Positions 34,401-35,599 of a stretch of DNA of 64,000 nucleotides are shown in pieces. Where the stretch lies: NCBI RefSeq assembly GCF_040744945.1, contig NZ_CP160453.1, positions 7,006,001-7,070,000 of the forward strand, read 5' to 3'. The translations under genes were made by a program, and so were the position numbers. The stretch comes from Saccharothrix sp. HUAS TT1. GTDB taxonomy: Bacteria > Actinomycetota > Actinomycetes > Mycobacteriales > Pseudonocardiaceae. A model generated the notes under the pieces. That model was given only the letters and a program-made list of their open reading frames with translations. It searched no databases and was not told the DNA's origin. Each line of letters begins with the position of its first letter. Positions within the stretch are counted from its first letter, which is position 1.

Positions 34401-35599
34401 CCGCCGGGTCCGGTCGCGACGTCACCGGGTCCTCGATCGCCCACTGCCGGGCCGGCTGCGGGCTCGGCAGCCGGATCCACGGGCAGGTCCGCCGCAGGCT
34501 CGACCGGCGAGTCCACGGGCAGGTCCACCACCGGCTCGACCACCGGCTCGACCGTGGGCTCCGCCACCGGGTCCGCCACCGGCTCGACCGCCGGGCCCAT
34601 CGCGTCCTCGTCGGCGGAGGGCTCGGTGAGCAGTTGCACCGGCTCGGGTTGTTCCGGCGCCGGTTCTCCCACTCCCGGTTCGGGTTCCGGCCCGACCCCC
34701 TGCCCGGTGTCGTCACCGTCCTCTTCCGACTCCCCGTCCTCGTCCCCCGCACCACCCAGGTCATCCCCACCGACCAACCGATCCAACCCAGCCTCGAAAC
34801 CCCCCGTGAAAGCACCACTCACCACCCCCATCCACACATCCTCCAAACCCTGCCCCGTCGCCCCCGCCATGATCGCGCCCGCACCACCCTCACCCGCACC
34901 CTCCACACCAGCCGCAAAAAACGGACTGTCCACCGAATCCGGCGCCAACTTCCGACCCAACAAATAACCCCCACCGATCAACCCACCAGCCAACGCACCA
35001 CCCGCACCCGACAACAACGTGCTCGTGACATCCCACTCCTCACGATTCCCGTCCTCGAACTGCCACCACTGCGCCAACGCGTCCTGCGCCATCTCCTGCG
35101 CAGCCTCCTGCACCGCCTCCACCAACAACCGCACAGACCAGTTCAACCGCTCCAGAATCCGCCCCACCGCCAACCGCCCATACGTCACGATCTGCGGCAC
35201 CAAACCCGCCGTGAAAGGACTCGCCAAAGCCCACAACACCATCTGACCGAAAAACGCCAACTCGATCACGATCGAATACTCCGCATGCTCCACCTGCAAC
35301 GCCAGAGCATGCAAACTCCGCGACTGCTCCCCCGCCACCACCACCAAACGCGGAACCACCTCACCCAAACCCGCCACATACCCACGAAACGCACGCCCCG
35401 CCGCCTCGCCAACACCCCCCTCCACCACACCCGACAACCCCGCCAAACCACCAGCCGCCCCCACCAACCCAGCCGACAACCCCGCCCAACCCCGCGCCAA
35501 CTCATACGCCTCGGCCGAACTGATCCGCGGGATCTCCTGACCCGCCAACAAGATCATGCCGATATCGCCGACCAACGACGGATCAAGATTAACAGGCAT
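1..35599 (-). CDS. Giant modular protein, at least 11,866 residues, 3' end beyond the window (WXG100-like head, two metzincin-like domains, coiled coil, at least eight 'lonely Cys' tail modules)
   Basis: One frame stays open from the ATG at 35599 to base 2, confirmed by in-frame motifs along its length. Order: WXG100-like head (residues 1-290); Pro/Thr/Ala linker (about 300-635); five W-T helical repeats and two metzincin-like domains (HExxHxxGxxD at residues 1325 and 1958); beta-rich region (about 2085-3640); coiled coil (about 3645-3955); tail modules from residue 3976. The ATG is chosen because the head matches the next giant gene from this codon, and upstream identity stops after 15-17 nt. 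No good Shine-Dalgarno is seen. A clan-CD-like His/Cys pair recurs in every tail module. The sister gene ends in a partial module, so this one may run about 700 residues further. By its head it may be a type VII secretion substrate; its function is unknown. From memory such proteins are annotated 'lonely Cys domain-containing'. Confidence 0.95.
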   Translation of the reverse strand, partial: MPVNLDPSLVGDIGMILLAGQEIPRISSAEAYELARGWAGLSAGLVGAAGGLAGLSGVVEGGVGEAAGRAFRGYVAGLGEVVPRLVVVAGEQSRSLHALALQVEHAEYSIVIELAFFGQMVLWALASPFTAGLVPQIVTYGRLAVGRILERLNWSVRLLVEAVQEAAQEMAQDALAQWWQFEDGNREEWDVTSTLLSGAGGALAGGLIGGGYLLGRKLAPDSVDSPFFAAGVEGAGEGGAGAIMAGATGQGLEDVWMGVVSGAFTGGFEAGLDRLVGGDDLGGAGDEDGESEEDGDDTGQGVGPEPEPGVGEPAPEQPEPVQLLTEPSADEDAMGPAVEPVADPVAEPTVEPVVEPVVDLPVDSPVEPAADLPVDPAAEPAAGPAVGDRGPGDVATGPGGQDGLGHAVGIGLAAGVAAGAVAAAGIAATSGPRTGTDPNPAAPVNAPAPADTPANAPAFTDTPVNAPAFTDTPVNAPAFTDTPVNAPAFIDTPVNAPVPTDAPVNAPVFADTPVNAPTPVGDREFTGGRQDTVGVPTSTGAGEDRIGIGESPAGAEASSTAHQPERSTPLSDRLPLYQPPLDTALDVPPGLPDLEALPPVPPQVGTAFPPPVAEPAPEPARTAGHVPAADPNGTTPWSPELLRQDAPSARETVELLAPDVRDEVEERARQIVSGTGVAVDGPVGRDFAVVVAAHLADGYGDAEARDFAQRIAQDLSDAPPAATTPVTTSPPVTTSPSAATPPPVTTSPSAVTPPPVATAPVVTPSLVDTAPVITPPSTATPSPGGTPSTSKDAGPQWTREGLVEAAVKAAERFESLEDWNPDAVIPQAGWIVTSTHGPEALADEDLWSAATAVVADALTRGQDVTAALALSRDIAADLGTAAPSDNTAQLDDFLPVGAGQPTPTPPGLPNQGVAALRARTVPDPRAGSVPWTPELLRLEAGERTAEPTLPDPVRDALLRQAEAVVTSVIAPGAQVAPEVLTDFITVVADGMRDDPGFRKNSLLAHLIARDLGVAGGLAPLVDPTAAGYRGPELALNRPADADSLTEEQLASARTWAEDLGSATRKQVARGYLPPRVLVAGSPTEVEQVRALLPADVPFEVEVEDERDGVDVHVRWDLKRAGEPKTAPVEQPPVREQETDDAADDYALPLRRSVHADERWRHETAPTAEWFEPDHPVPSADIRAARARVPVTGWVRGEHSTPCCSSRVTPEQVSLSLVTGGVHYDVRTFEVGGKAVRDFTVRLFLHTPLPDTTPEAVATVRERTLQGVEGVFNQGYRLPGGEQFHLTVEFVDTPAEAHATIWITAPWEQANQYSWPEDSPYFVYAHEVGHSLGLADEYAEEKATGRVLLRNKEQSGVANDYALMHNPWFGQSRLFVPRYAWRIYDVMRAMESPYPPAPEIEHRHSHVEPDVIGVPGAPQRDPGTLEASSPAEWGDGLPGVDDAPWTPGAVRAGAVEARDRLTDYPDEVVAHMRSRARWLLAQGAAVPVEGGLRDDLVDVIAVVLLHREPGAVRSLVRQVVADLGVAPRVDDAGTPVERAGTRAEPGGESTPGVEASPPWTPESLADRVRESLGVLEDVPGDVRAKAFKQAREVVAHTTARPDAIPATALADFTTLVAIDLARNAEVPGYYRGAVSLALGIALDLGVAAEPRSLSGVDTPPRRTAPERSYAVQAGATGLTEAQLDDVEVLAADLGHVAHTRREQGYLPPVVEVSGVDAHRVKDVLAGLTELEVRVVGGGRADGADVFVDWDLKRTRPHHDPGPDPLLGDPATRPTSTAAEREVLDDRSWKYRTDPSAPWFAPRDPAPSEKIRAARAAAPVSGIVRGSAYSVLADAQLGPDAVVLRRGHIPIAYDTRVFEVDGVRVRDFTVKLFLDARDANEPGKVNATPEELLAMRGRIRDGVEKHLNRGYRLPGGEQFHVTVEFVTRHHDAHSRVWVTRGGRPSQHRWPVRIKGESVAHELLHSFGERDQYREEGEHARVFRVKPDAVAVVEDGGLMSARVKGGTRTLKPRLLWGIENTRTALEVPVAPATTRDHLPIEPDGMDENDVPSLDNLPDLAPDPEPGPDASAPGEPGTPAAPPSPRALPEYFRSSQALGPVAVTRLGSAERVTAALDGLLPVRAGVLPEGVDQVERALNSEFESLLGPGRTFQVRVGERWFDAHVKATLEQRPLDDVAATTPPDLVMPDARMTSTVQAGTVTDGGSAGDFTIAAMASQGVGAYGMLIGRVPRAHPHTYTAAGTAITDQTMLRSGDSDEVRLPVRYTVTLLDEVGGVLGQDVVAGPGVDVTLQVPHDLSTFAGTTPHPETGPVAPADPDWGLKLERVFPEAVTDVDTGRAFAEVAARLHPSITRPGADGRTRLREFLSPPAIRDHLVPMLGGWVTSPDLTSPHGARAGAVRMRAVLKGAQLIGADEEGRLRSRPQAVDNAGTSASIATGFDLRASAGGGVGMPDPVLAGAGVTVGYSSREVEGSSAGNAITRRAGVEIDGDVGLFKVVTDVLVSAPTGPDVVVPVTSYLRLSLPEAARLGLPVPPGTQAGLTEPGTENTRFELPHVTEGTAVGRADVGAFAPAAEVQQQVEAALRALPGFERFLPTWNQEGVHPLKTALNAADTAEQLDNLRSLTTKLSPSALRLNMEELLGPGVSLNLTRRGWFTKDHVAVVVKAKTGPGSHLGRAGDVHVRDYTAAGPKLGSSTVKTEVWSAGVEGRLGGMRRTALSWLGLVQTALRLHRADTRGAAAGPVVEESSLDIGGPHAHVFEHDIEFDVQITTFSRPRSWGKLVPGSPFRRLPEPRVVARTGNPDTPASPGGPRDLPPIRGQVHLWLDEGSTTAADPARFRPGTPKTTPLPPTADIASLLTPDSPRPHHGWEHVEAVAHPGELHAAVLRVLDEAADGDTSLTALGTDSRRQLDFLVGPNNLKANLGRMLSTGLVHNGLRYDRRITDRVGAVGITADLARPRLVSVSDTTTSENSATGGSYAGGMRAITRAFDWIANVGGTVRPNTAEPRGLGGANLLVRWMPWLRSKFGGRQAIGLMDRNRVTSEGARTALVQWDATFSVVAESREANTLHAGAVERRGVAVELPGGVFTRVSERTAVELGLLPDVEPAPDATPAPEVEAEPEPRRLQPPRALAPGEPSTLGLGLLEPDRSPDLTLAVWDLVERVRADRGAGSGHPLLPTSVLDDAMSNLQRLVDLSAPATVNALVDGALDGGVPLLLHKPGRGIGKDVYQVTLKARLEGEARFLDVVNDGVKTEHAVVGIRKKVGGTARGSGWNALLRVPGAHASTSEPDRPADSVGVLPTAGVGGGSRNRDARTEMVEAVRVRGADGPMARYDLPIRFELVVEKGEEVIARAVGEPRELLLRRQADALTTTPRPRAAYQAAVELRPASAATEAGLADWRADAVLPSAKATVEDARGATDLRATALAALRRAAAPDRGPLAAVWSAHHRSEPVDLGKGTGALNALLSALSSEQVQAALPELARGEVLEVPGLPRSPFGDVTLAVRAKLTNPRLGALSDHRFDIDATVGSVSTGNTVVRSDSGEVSVGLGHGVHNHVSEQPDGSRDPLNSVNFTTNGLDARQVFETVDTATGGLTSFKQPNLIEVGRNGTVTFDVAYRVTADLGGGRVGVYDLTVPGSADLRMPVAHAEELLGAKVDGELALAQDAVKEAADAWRAAEVVADEARHRLQDLLLEEEKAKGDADADLGAREDARERAVAEHAARVAEVRSAEADLDAARQRLAAATADLERAQALVAHARAAAERREVDTARARDLVDGLVSRLAVADQRLADAERDATATAQALEQHHEDLSRVVLRQELHDQEVEVEARRGEAGSLRHDLAAARAELGALEARPDVEDAGRAEVDARMGLMTAERDARAAWRAFDAARRALGEATARAAEADLLRIASHDEHAEATQANHARQERIDAARDEFLEARDAAKAEERVWWRTKVAVDREIAAYNARRAPETAQPTPATAPSGDVERVVLRDGLGGVVGAGFLSGGEAGVVVEAFASGAADAGGFSVVAHRGPDGVRVPLRSGGFEYLGDRAFARLLVGMRLFAPDAPVRFLMCGVADSSALRDELRRLGHVGGVETFAGRVQVSRSGEVRVLEPGEEPASSEDSVVLADPGPAIAFPFTPGGPDSVEWEFLHLRMPPVYGDFPPVHVYAHAVDGELFVDGEWQDGASFAAALVDAGLFQHDPRTPLHLLVDLSVESRQHVDVAREVARSLRGNGPYRDVFVNTAPLRIDPETGLVDLSAAGFERVSEVLITDVEWAELIDGDGRPHGAALMGETSYYPALVEGARFADDHNQRLVEFVTDTDDLREKGRFELLPWASTLEAGRARPFVVHLESRGRSYDIRLHDGRVFRLSAREVARLLASPAFQRALTDPGVRRPLALITRTATPNGALNRELLDLLMQEIGIRAYYEYSGPVRADSLTANGAIRTRPEVSLSRDVRFTNGWKSLRHGVPVRWDGAVFALAEDADLGPDLVGIARGVARGEFGDQQWGARLPLVVAVRSSAGYAVAPTADGGRVEVEAGHALRVLFQNDDFHSLLETAPDQPLVLVGEDAGTRVGFGGFGFDFASALHASHDFRDVYAMTRDENGDPVFTLVSRLRDEDLALEPLEDPTGRVVAVVVRSVGDEAEVERAREWARSTTPQKMRRFRNSTTQRFEDTPWPAGEQPLLILAAREAGRYLATRSDGEDLVLSMVRLTGVLRDSALLRDAAGSSPNREFVFATLGDQSIRPWNFASRMLDGGYARPVHWPDGRLVLHDDGRITVHGNGFRTVERVEPGVDDFVTYPLVEAGTGRTEGQMYPQRRSDLWIMQSSRRRESASGFRHYLRQVVTLAADGSVERHAEKLPMKWTKRLAPPWYVDMHGEPDKVTVRLRTGRPLAFGDEVELSPEDAARVLTRNRIYRSVPHPRGEEKVATVCSINRVPDGGGHPLASYLVGAFEEVDGFPVTVWAADQDVTTNRLTGRRSVEDNGFYRRAVRPGETAVESSDEDFSDTGSESGGPGGRVSPGDVERVVLRDGSGSEVGAGFLAGGEAGVVVEAFASGAADGGVFSVVAHRGPGGVRVPLRSGGSVGLGDRAFVRLLVGMRLFAPDAPVRFLMCGVTDSSVLRDELRRLGHVGGVETFAGRVQVSRSGEVRVLEPDEQPDSPQDSVVLAGPVPALMFPLDQSGQEVARWQFIDNCMPPITMTSPKVYAHARASDGWLFADGDWRDAASFAAALVDAGISQHDPREQLIFMIEVYSDNQRHVDVVREVARLLRGDGPYRNVIVNTAGLWIDPQAGVVDLAASGFERVSELRITDVDWQELIDGDGRLHGAAVLDSPSYYPGLVKGVRFVDDYNLRIARLVADTTHPYGDARFKLLPWTMSVGENRARPFVMYLMSRDSHYVIRSIDGQLHDLTAREMVRLLVSPAFRRALTDPRVRRPLVLITDADVPSSALNRELLDLLMEEIGVRPHFEYSGPVGFYAVAENGEVVAAPAELILSQDNWFTSGPVLTQDVVSVQRHEGVFALVDAARLGPELVGVARDVALGAFGDRPWGDASPLVVAVSSAEGHAVVPTVDGGHIELGGEEVFYALFEEDGFQQSLEPASDRPVVLVGEDVGSRVGVGGFGFDFASALHKVGDFRDVYAMTRDEQGRPVFTLVSGLRDGDIELEPLENFAGDVVAVVVRSAGDEAEFEDAQQWAYNAAPAKVERFWNATTSRFENSPWFEDSLWTERPQPLLVLSTRRGERYLATRSDGADAVLSMAGLTSALNRSELFRKAAGYIPDVDFVFASLGGESVEPVGFGAGMLAGGYARRVHWPDGRLALRDDGGITFEGNGFRTVEAVEPGVDDFVTYPIREAVTGRTKGQVYPSSPDDLVSMPSLDRRSEDAGFRRYIRKVVVQAADGGVEYRSEKLPMKWTKRPADTWYVVVHGEPDGVDVRLRTGHPFRFGDQMTLSPQAAARALTRNEIYRSVPHPQGEQKVTTACSINRVPDQGGHPLASYLVEAFEEVDGFPATVWAADQEVEVQNLTGRRYVLENGFYRRAVRPGEEAVDSSDEDFSDTDSESGVDAHPGVNTSFNAPAPPAVLPEQVERVVLRDGLGGVVGAGFLSGGEAQVVVEAFARGAGTAGGFDVVAHRGPGGVRVPLRSGGFRHLGDRAFVRLLVGMRLFAPDAPVRFLMCGVADSSVLRDELRRLGHVGGVETFAGRVQVSRSGEVRVLEPGEQPASSQDSVVLADPGPVIAFPAAPNGQDVARWKDLYDRVPTSDQGPPPIHVFAHVHHLDGRLFANGQWRDAASFADALVEAGVSQHDPRAQLIFMVEVYSADPRHVDVVQEVARLLRGDGPYRDVFVNTAPLQIDPHTGLVDSASAGFERVSEVLITDVGWQELIDGNGRLHGAAVLDNPSYYQGLVKGVRFVDDYNLRVARLAANVTRPYHDVRYSLLPWTMSVGDNRVRPFMVYLASQGPYYVVQLVDGRLHDVSVSEMARLLVSPAFRRALTDPHVRRPLVLITDTDVPNSALNQELLDLVMEQIGVRPHHEYSGPVGFFTLANNSGEVVAAPPELVLSQDCWFTSAPALTQYDVSTRRDGGVFALAEDADLGPDLVGVARDVARGAFGDQPWGEASPLVVAVLSGQRNDGDPAAVPIVNGGYAVVPTVDGGHLELAGHEVLAALSQEEDFRQEWVAAPGRPVVLVGEDAGTRVGVGGFGFDFASMSHASYDFRDVYAMTRDEQGRPVFALVSGLRDGDVALEPLRNSAGDVVAVVVRSAGDDAEVEDARQWAHNATAGTIRQFWNTSTGRFEDAPWSTGRRPLLVLATRQEEQYLATRSDGVDAVLPVNGLTGALHGSELLRNAAGLFPDVDFVFAALGGESIEPVGFGAGMLAGGYSRRVHWPAGRLELRDDGRIAVEGDGFRTVERVEPGVDDFVTYPIREAATGRTKGQIYPSKALDFLYMPSIDQWSENSGFRRYIREVTVRAADGSTERRDEKLPMKWTKRSAQTWHVVVHGEPDSVDARLRTGHPFRFGDRVVLSSEVAARVLTRNEIYRSVPHPQGEQKVASACSINRVPDQGGHPLASYLVEAFEEVDGFPATVWAADQKVEVEPLTGRRSVKDGGFYRRAVRPGEEAVDSSDEDFSDTDSESGVDIHSGIGISLGGGDPVPTAVVSPEAVERVVLRDGLGGVVGAGFLSGGEADVVVEGFTSGAAGVAGGFSVVAHRGPEGVRVPLKSGGFEYLGDRAFVRLLVGMRLFAPDAPVRFLMCGVADSSALRDELRRSGHLGEVKTFAGRVQVSRSGEVRVLEPGERPGSSQDSVVLADPGPMIAFPFFPDGPEMTRWKSFRDRMPDTDEGIPAVHAYSHVRDGLFLADGQWRDAASFATALVDAGLSQYDPRAPLRIMVELPAASRQHLATAREVARLLRGDGPYREVTVNTGPLRINPITNSLNFPSAGFERVSEVLITDVHWEELADGIGRPHGAALVGDTSRYRGLRKGARFVDDHSMRLARVPSDTGKSFVDSTFKPLPWASSIEAGRARPFVIHLEGQERSYVIRLHDGRTYRLSAREMARLLASPAFRRALADPGVRRPVVLVTRMLLTDDKLNRELFDLLASYLGARPYYGYSGPMSYYEWTEKGRFLGSESNFVVPRGSWFIAGPPLIRHNVSVQWQAGVFTLTDAADLEPDVADIAQGVARREFGDAPWGEQFPLVVAVHSRDGYAVAPTVDGGHVELEGQDAFHVLSADEDFDFSLKAPSVRPVVLVGEDAGTRVNPGGFGFDFASALHAAKDFRDVYAMTRDEQGRPVFTLVSGLRDGDVALEPLENSQGQTVAVVVRSAGDETEVEKAREWARDVTPEKMKQFWNTSTGRFEDSPWSAGRPPLTVLVTRQGERYLAARSDDEDAALSMDGLTGVLRDSELLRNAAGTRSDVDFVFASLGGESVEPVGFGTGMLAGGYSRRVHWPAGRLELRDDGHIAVEGDGFRTVERVKPGIDDFVTYPMFRAGTGEIEGQVYPSKPGDVLWMPGGGQRGKALNLKHYIRKVTTQAADGTAEYREEKLPIPGSKSQVPPWYIAMHGQPDKVAVRLRTGRPHQFGDLLMLSPGDAGQVLTLNEIYRSAPHPRREEKVALACSINQTPAGGGYPLASYLVEAFEQADGFPVTIRAADEVLETSRITGRWSVRGGGSFRRAVPPGGQVVDSSDEDVSDTDSDFDSEAEAHAGADVHSGIEVFGAVAPAAVSPEAVERVVLRDGSGGVVGAGFLSGGEAGVVVEGFAAGAGAASGFSVVAHRGPGGVRVPLKSGGFENLDDRAFARLLVGMRLFAPDAPVRFLMCGVADSSALRDELRRLGHVGGVETFAGRVQVSRSGEVRVLAPDEEPASPEDSVVLAAPGPAIAFPFAPDSPDMTKWRFLHDRMPTVAGSIPPVHTYVHFRDGMFLAYGQWLDGASFAAALLAGGLAQYDPRAPLRIVVEIPAASRQHLATAREVARLLRGDGPYREVTVNTGPLRIDPQTGLVDFTAARFERVSEVLITDVHWEELADGIGRPHGAALLIDTARYPGLKNGARFADDHTMRVARVVADVADPYTDATFSPLPWASSIGAGRARPFVVYLEAQGQSYVIQLLDGRAFRLSVKEMASLLTSPAFRRALADPSVRRPLVLITRAAEPNNDLNRQLLDDLAKNLGVRPYYEYSGRMAYYEWQGKTRLLGAESVFVVPRSNWFTARPLLIRQNLVVQHQVGVFALTDAAHVGPDLVDVTQDVARGEFGDAPWGAQLPLVVAVRSTEGYAVAPTTDSGHVELEGQDAFHGLSADANFRLSLKVPSGRPVVLVGEDAGKRVNFGGFGFDFASALHGVGDFRDVYAMTRDEQGRPVFTLVSGLRDGDVALEPLRNSAGDVVAVVVRSAGDDAEVEDARRWAHGATPRTMKRFWNSTAQRFEDSPWPADRQPLLVLSTRRGERYLATRSDGANAILSIDELTGVLRDSALLRDAAGTRPDVDFVFASLGGESVEPVGFGTGMLAGGYSRLVHWPVGELVLRDQGQIAVRGSGFATVERVKPGIDDFVTYPMFRAGTGEIEGQVYPSKPGDVLWMPDGGRRGKALNLKHYIRKITTQAADGTAEHRQEKLPIPGSKSQVPPWYIAMHGQPDKVAVRLRTGRPHQFGDLLALSPQAAGQVLTLNEIYRSAPHPRGEEKVAIVCLINQVPAGGGYPLASYLVEAFEQADGFPVTVRAADGVVETQQITGRWLVRDGGSFRRAVPPGGQVVDSSDEDVSDTDSEVETDGRGSVHVHSFGAAAAPAPAAVSPRAVERVVLRDGLGGVVGAGFLSGGEAGVVVEAFASGAGGSDAGVFSVVAHRGPDGVRVPLRSGGSVGLGDRAFVRLLVGMRLFAPDAPVRFLMCGVADSSVLRDELRRLGHVGGVETFAGRVQVSRSGEVRVLEPGEQPGPPQDSVVLATSGPALAFPFTPGGPDSVGWEFLHSHVPATPQNPQPVHVYAHTFNGRLFANEQWGDGASFAAALEAAGFSQYDPRIPLHLMIELTTESRWHVDVAREVARSLRGNGPYREVFVNTAPLRIDPQTGVVDVVAAGFERVSELLITDVEWAELIDGDDRLHGAAMLGDASNYLGLRKGARFLDDYNMRLARISPNLADVYRNPFADFLPWASSIGAGRARPFVLRLESAGSQYVVQSKDGSTLLLSVREMARLLVSPAFRRALTDPEVRRPLALITLTATPNSALNRELLDLLVKEIGVRAYHEYSGPLVSRQAVHGGEVVAQDPAITLPRGGRFTSGPASMRNAVSVRRDGAVFALADDAHLGVELVGVVRGVAQGASGDRPWGEVSPLVVAVRSAEGYAVAPTVDGGQIELGGKEVFSVLAEEEDFRQVWVAEPGRPVVLVGEDAGTRVGFGGFGFDFASALHAAKDFRDVYAMTRDEQGRPVFTLVSGLRDGDVVLEPLKNSTGHVVAVVVRSAGGDAEVEKARRWASNVTVPMIRQFWNTSTGRFEDAPWSTGRPPLLVLATRRGEHYLAMRSDGTGLVLSVDGVTGALADSLPFREPAGTRPDMDFVFASLGDASVEPVGFGRGMLAGGYSRRVHWPAGRLVLLNNGRIAVEGDGFRTAEKIKLSPDHIVTYPMFEAGTGRLNGHFHPASLKDVLGMQAMRRYEASFGFKRYIREVVGQRDVDGVVVRGYEKLPMKWLKGQVPPWYIAVHGQPDSVAVRLRTRRPHGLGDELELSSEAAAHVLTRNSVYRSVPHPRGEQKVATVCLINQTPASGGHPLASYLAGAFEEVDGFPVTVWAADQVVGINNITGRRSVLENGFYRRAVRPGDEAVDSADEDFSDTDAEFDFEADPSTFFSAAAAAAPAGVRVAPRDVERVVLRDGSGGVVGAGFLSGGEADVVVEAFASGAAGADVFSVLAHRGPEGVRVPLTSGAFRHLGDRAFARLLVGMRLFAPDAPVRFLMCGVADSSVLRDELRRLGHVGGVETFAGRVQVSRSGEVRVLEPGEEPASSEDSVVLADSRPPMMFPFDQSGLDVTRWRFLHDRMPATDGNIPPVYVYAHARASDGWLFADGQWRDGASFAAALVEAGLSQRGPTAPLHFVVELPFGSRQHVDVLREVARVLRGGGPYRDAAVNTIPLQIDPETGLVDLSAAGIERVSDVLITDVEWAELIDGDDGLHGAVLLSDASRYLGLKKGARFLDDYNMRMALVSPDSSDVYRNAAFGLLPWASSIEAGRARPFVLRLESIGQHYVVQLKDGSTRLLSVREMARLLASPAFQRALTEPRVRRPLALIGYTVTPNSALNHELLGLLMEEIGVRMYHEYSGPLNSKQLKRGAEVIAEESAIILPPGSRFTSGPTSMRNVASVQRRGGAFALADDAHLGAELVGVVRGVVQGAFGERPWGEVPPLVVTVRSAEGHAVAPTVDGGQIELGGHEVFYALFEEEDFRQEWVAEPGRPVVLVGEDAGTRMGSGGFGFDFASALHAAKDFRDVYAMTRDERGRPVFTLVSGLRDGDVALEPLENSVGRTVAVVVRSAGDEAEVEKARRWAYNATAGMAGQFWNTSTGQFEDAPWSTGRLPLTVLVTRQGEQYLATRSDGAGLVLSLDGMTGALGDSDLFRRAAGTQPDVDFVFASLGGESVEPVGFGTGMLAGGYSRRVHWPAGRLVLLNNGRIAIEGDGFRTAAPVAPGPDDIVTYPMFEAGTGRRNGQIHPGSFVDLLALQSAHRREAAFGFKRYIRRVVGQRDVDGVMVHGYEKLPMKWRKRPAPPWYIAVHGQPDSVAVRLRTRRPHGLGDELELSSEAAARVLTRNSVYRSVPHPRGEHKVATVCLINQAPASGGHPLASYLVEAFEEVDGFPVTVWAADQVVSMGRTMGRRAVRENGFYRRAVRPGGEAVDSSDEGENFSDTDAEFDLEADTSTFSTAAAPAGVRVSPGDVERVVLRDGLGSEVGAGFLTGGEADVVVEAFASGAAGAGVFSVVAHRGPEGVRAPLRSGGSKHLGDRAFVRLLVGMRLFAPDVPVRFLMCGVADSSVLRDELRRLGHVGGVETFAGRVRVSRSGEVRVLEPGEEPASPQDSVVLADLALAMMFPLGQGGQDVTEWRSLHNSMPLAFGSTQPVHVYAHARESDGWLFANGQWRDGASFAAELVAAGLAQHDPRTPLRLVVEPPVRSPQHVDVVREVARVLRGDGPYREVLVNTAPLGVDQDSGLVDLSTAGFERVSEVLITDVQWTELIDGNDRFHGAALLGDASRYLGLRKGARFLDDYNMRLVRMSPNLVDIYRNPAFELLPWASSIEAGRARPFVLRLESIGSQYVVPLNDGPILLLSVREMARLLASPAFRRALTDPEVRRPLALITRTATPNSALNRELLDLLVKEIGVRAYHEYSGPLASFNVMHGGEVFAEESSI
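1415..4594 (-). repeat. Tail module M7 (1,060 residues)
   Basis: Site A His codon is 4457-4459 and Cys codon 4325-4327. Site B His codon is 1898-1900 (VHGQPD) and Cys codon 1733-1735 (TVCLIN). The closest relative is M6. Confidence 0.9.
4595..7777 (-). repeat. Tail module M6 (1,061 residues)
   Basis: Site A His codon is 7634-7636 and Cys codon 7502-7504. Site B His codon is 5081-5083 (VHGQPD) and Cys codon 4916-4918 (TVCLIN). The closest relative is M7. Confidence 0.9.
7778..10954 (-). repeat. Tail module M5 (1,059 residues)
   Basis: Site A His codon is 10817-10819 and Cys codon 10685-10687. Site B His codon is 8267-8269 (MHGQPD) and Cys codon 8102-8104 (IVCLIN). The closest relative is M4, especially 8160-9110. 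Confidence 0.9.
10955..14143 (-). repeat. Tail module M4 (1,063 residues)
   Basis: Site A His codon is 14003-14005 and Cys codon 13871-13873. Site B His codon is 11453-11455 (MHGQPD) and Cys codon 11288-11290 (ALACSIN). The region 11340-12300 is nearly identical in sequence to the corresponding part of M5. Confidence 0.9.
14144..17368 (-). repeat. Tail module M3 (1,075 residues)
   Basis: Site A His codon is 17231-17233 and Cys codon 17099-17101. Site B His codon is 14630-14632 and Cys codon 14465-14467 (ASACSIN). It is the longest module: about 14 extra codons near 15697-15750 repeat the local GGYAVVPTV-type sequence. The second half pairs with M2. Confidence 0.9.
17369..20551 (-). repeat. 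Tail module M2 (1,061 residues)
   Basis: Site A His codon is 20414-20416 and Cys codon 20282-20284. Site B His codon is 17846-17848 (VHGEPD) and Cys codon 17681-17683 (TTACSIN). An acidic ESSDEDFSDTGSE linker (about 20583-20632) precedes the next-upstream boundary. The second half closely matches M3. Confidence 0.9.
20552..23674 (-). repeat. Tail module M1 (1,041 residues)
   Basis: First tail module after the coiled coil. Site A His codon is 23537-23539 and Cys codon 23405-23407 (FLMCG). Site B His codon is 20990-20992 (MHGEPD) and Cys codon 20825-20827 (TVCSIN). It is the shortest full module, the only one not preceded by the acidic SSDED linker, and the most divergent in its second half. 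Confidence 0.9.
23740..24670 (-). other. Coiled-coil segment preceding the tail modules
   Basis: About 310 residues are very rich in Ala, Glu, Arg, Asp and Leu, with few Pro or Gly and heptad-like spacing (for example AAEVVADEARHRLQDLLLEEE). It ends with VDREIAAYNARRAPE just before the first tail module. The sister protein has the same element ending in VDREIAAYNERPA. Confidence 0.75.
24670..29380 (-). other. Beta-rich region of unknown fold, about 1,550 residues
   Basis: This stretch has alternating hydrophobic/polar strand patterns and recurring Gly-rich turns. Signatures shared with residues 5630-7180 of the sister protein include TFQV-VG-WF, WVTSPDLT, TGF-LR-SAGGG, LRYDRRITDRVGA, EPRGLGGAN, YQVTL and NGLD-RQV. 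It occurs once per giant protein, between the peptidase-like modules and the coiled coil. I do not recognise a named family. A beta-structured surface or channel-like assembly is possible but only inferred. Confidence 0.5.
29550..30260 (-). other. Metzincin-like domain 2 of the larger giant protein
   Basis: The motif HELLHSFGERD fits HExxHxxGxxD, with the first His codon at 29726-29728 (residue 1958) and the Asp at 29696-29698. A downstream GGLMS is a candidate Met-turn, followed by KPRLLW. It shares the DDRSWKYR, WFAPRDP, YDTRVFEVDGV and NRGYRLPGGEQFH signatures with the other copies. It is preceded by two W-T helical repeats and a GYLPP alpha/beta segment. Confidence 0.72.
31450..32150 (-). 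other. Metzincin-like domain 1 of the larger giant protein
   Basis: The motif HEVGHSLGLAD fits HExxHxxGxxD, with the first His codon at 31625-31627 (residue 1325) and the Asp at 31595-31597. A downstream YALMH supplies a possible Met-turn. The domain opens with DERWRH and WFEPDHPV, has YDVRTFEV and NQGYRLPGGEQFH beta-strand signatures, and ends with VPRYAW. Asp as third zinc ligand is the arrangement of the snapalysin (M7) type. This domain also carries an adjacent Cys pair (codons 31991-31996), unusual for this protein. Confidence 0.7.
34051..34270 (-). repeat. Seven 30-bp in-frame tandem repeats encoding a decapeptide
   Basis: Units start at 34051, 34081, 34111, 34141, 34171, 34201 and 34231, with a partial eighth to 34270. 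Units 34141, 34171 and 34201 are identical. On the coding strand they spell DTPVNAPAFT and variants inside the Pro-rich linker. The repeat is an in-frame minisatellite and probably varies in copy number between strains. Confidence 0.92.
34730..35599 (-). other. WXG100-like / CpnT-like N-terminal head of the larger giant protein
   Basis: Residues 1-290 form an Ala/Gly/Leu-rich helical domain. It contains a hydrophobic stretch around FFGQMVLWALASPF, a following amphipathic segment with WWQFEDGNREEW, and a Gly-rich segment. This is the layout of the WXG100-like N-terminal domain of CpnT-type proteins in actinomycetes, which in mycobacteria is linked to ESX export. The family assignment is from recognition of the sequence pattern and has not been searched. 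The DNA is almost identical to 61173-62004 and has G/T-ending codon use unlike the rest of the gene. Confidence 0.7.
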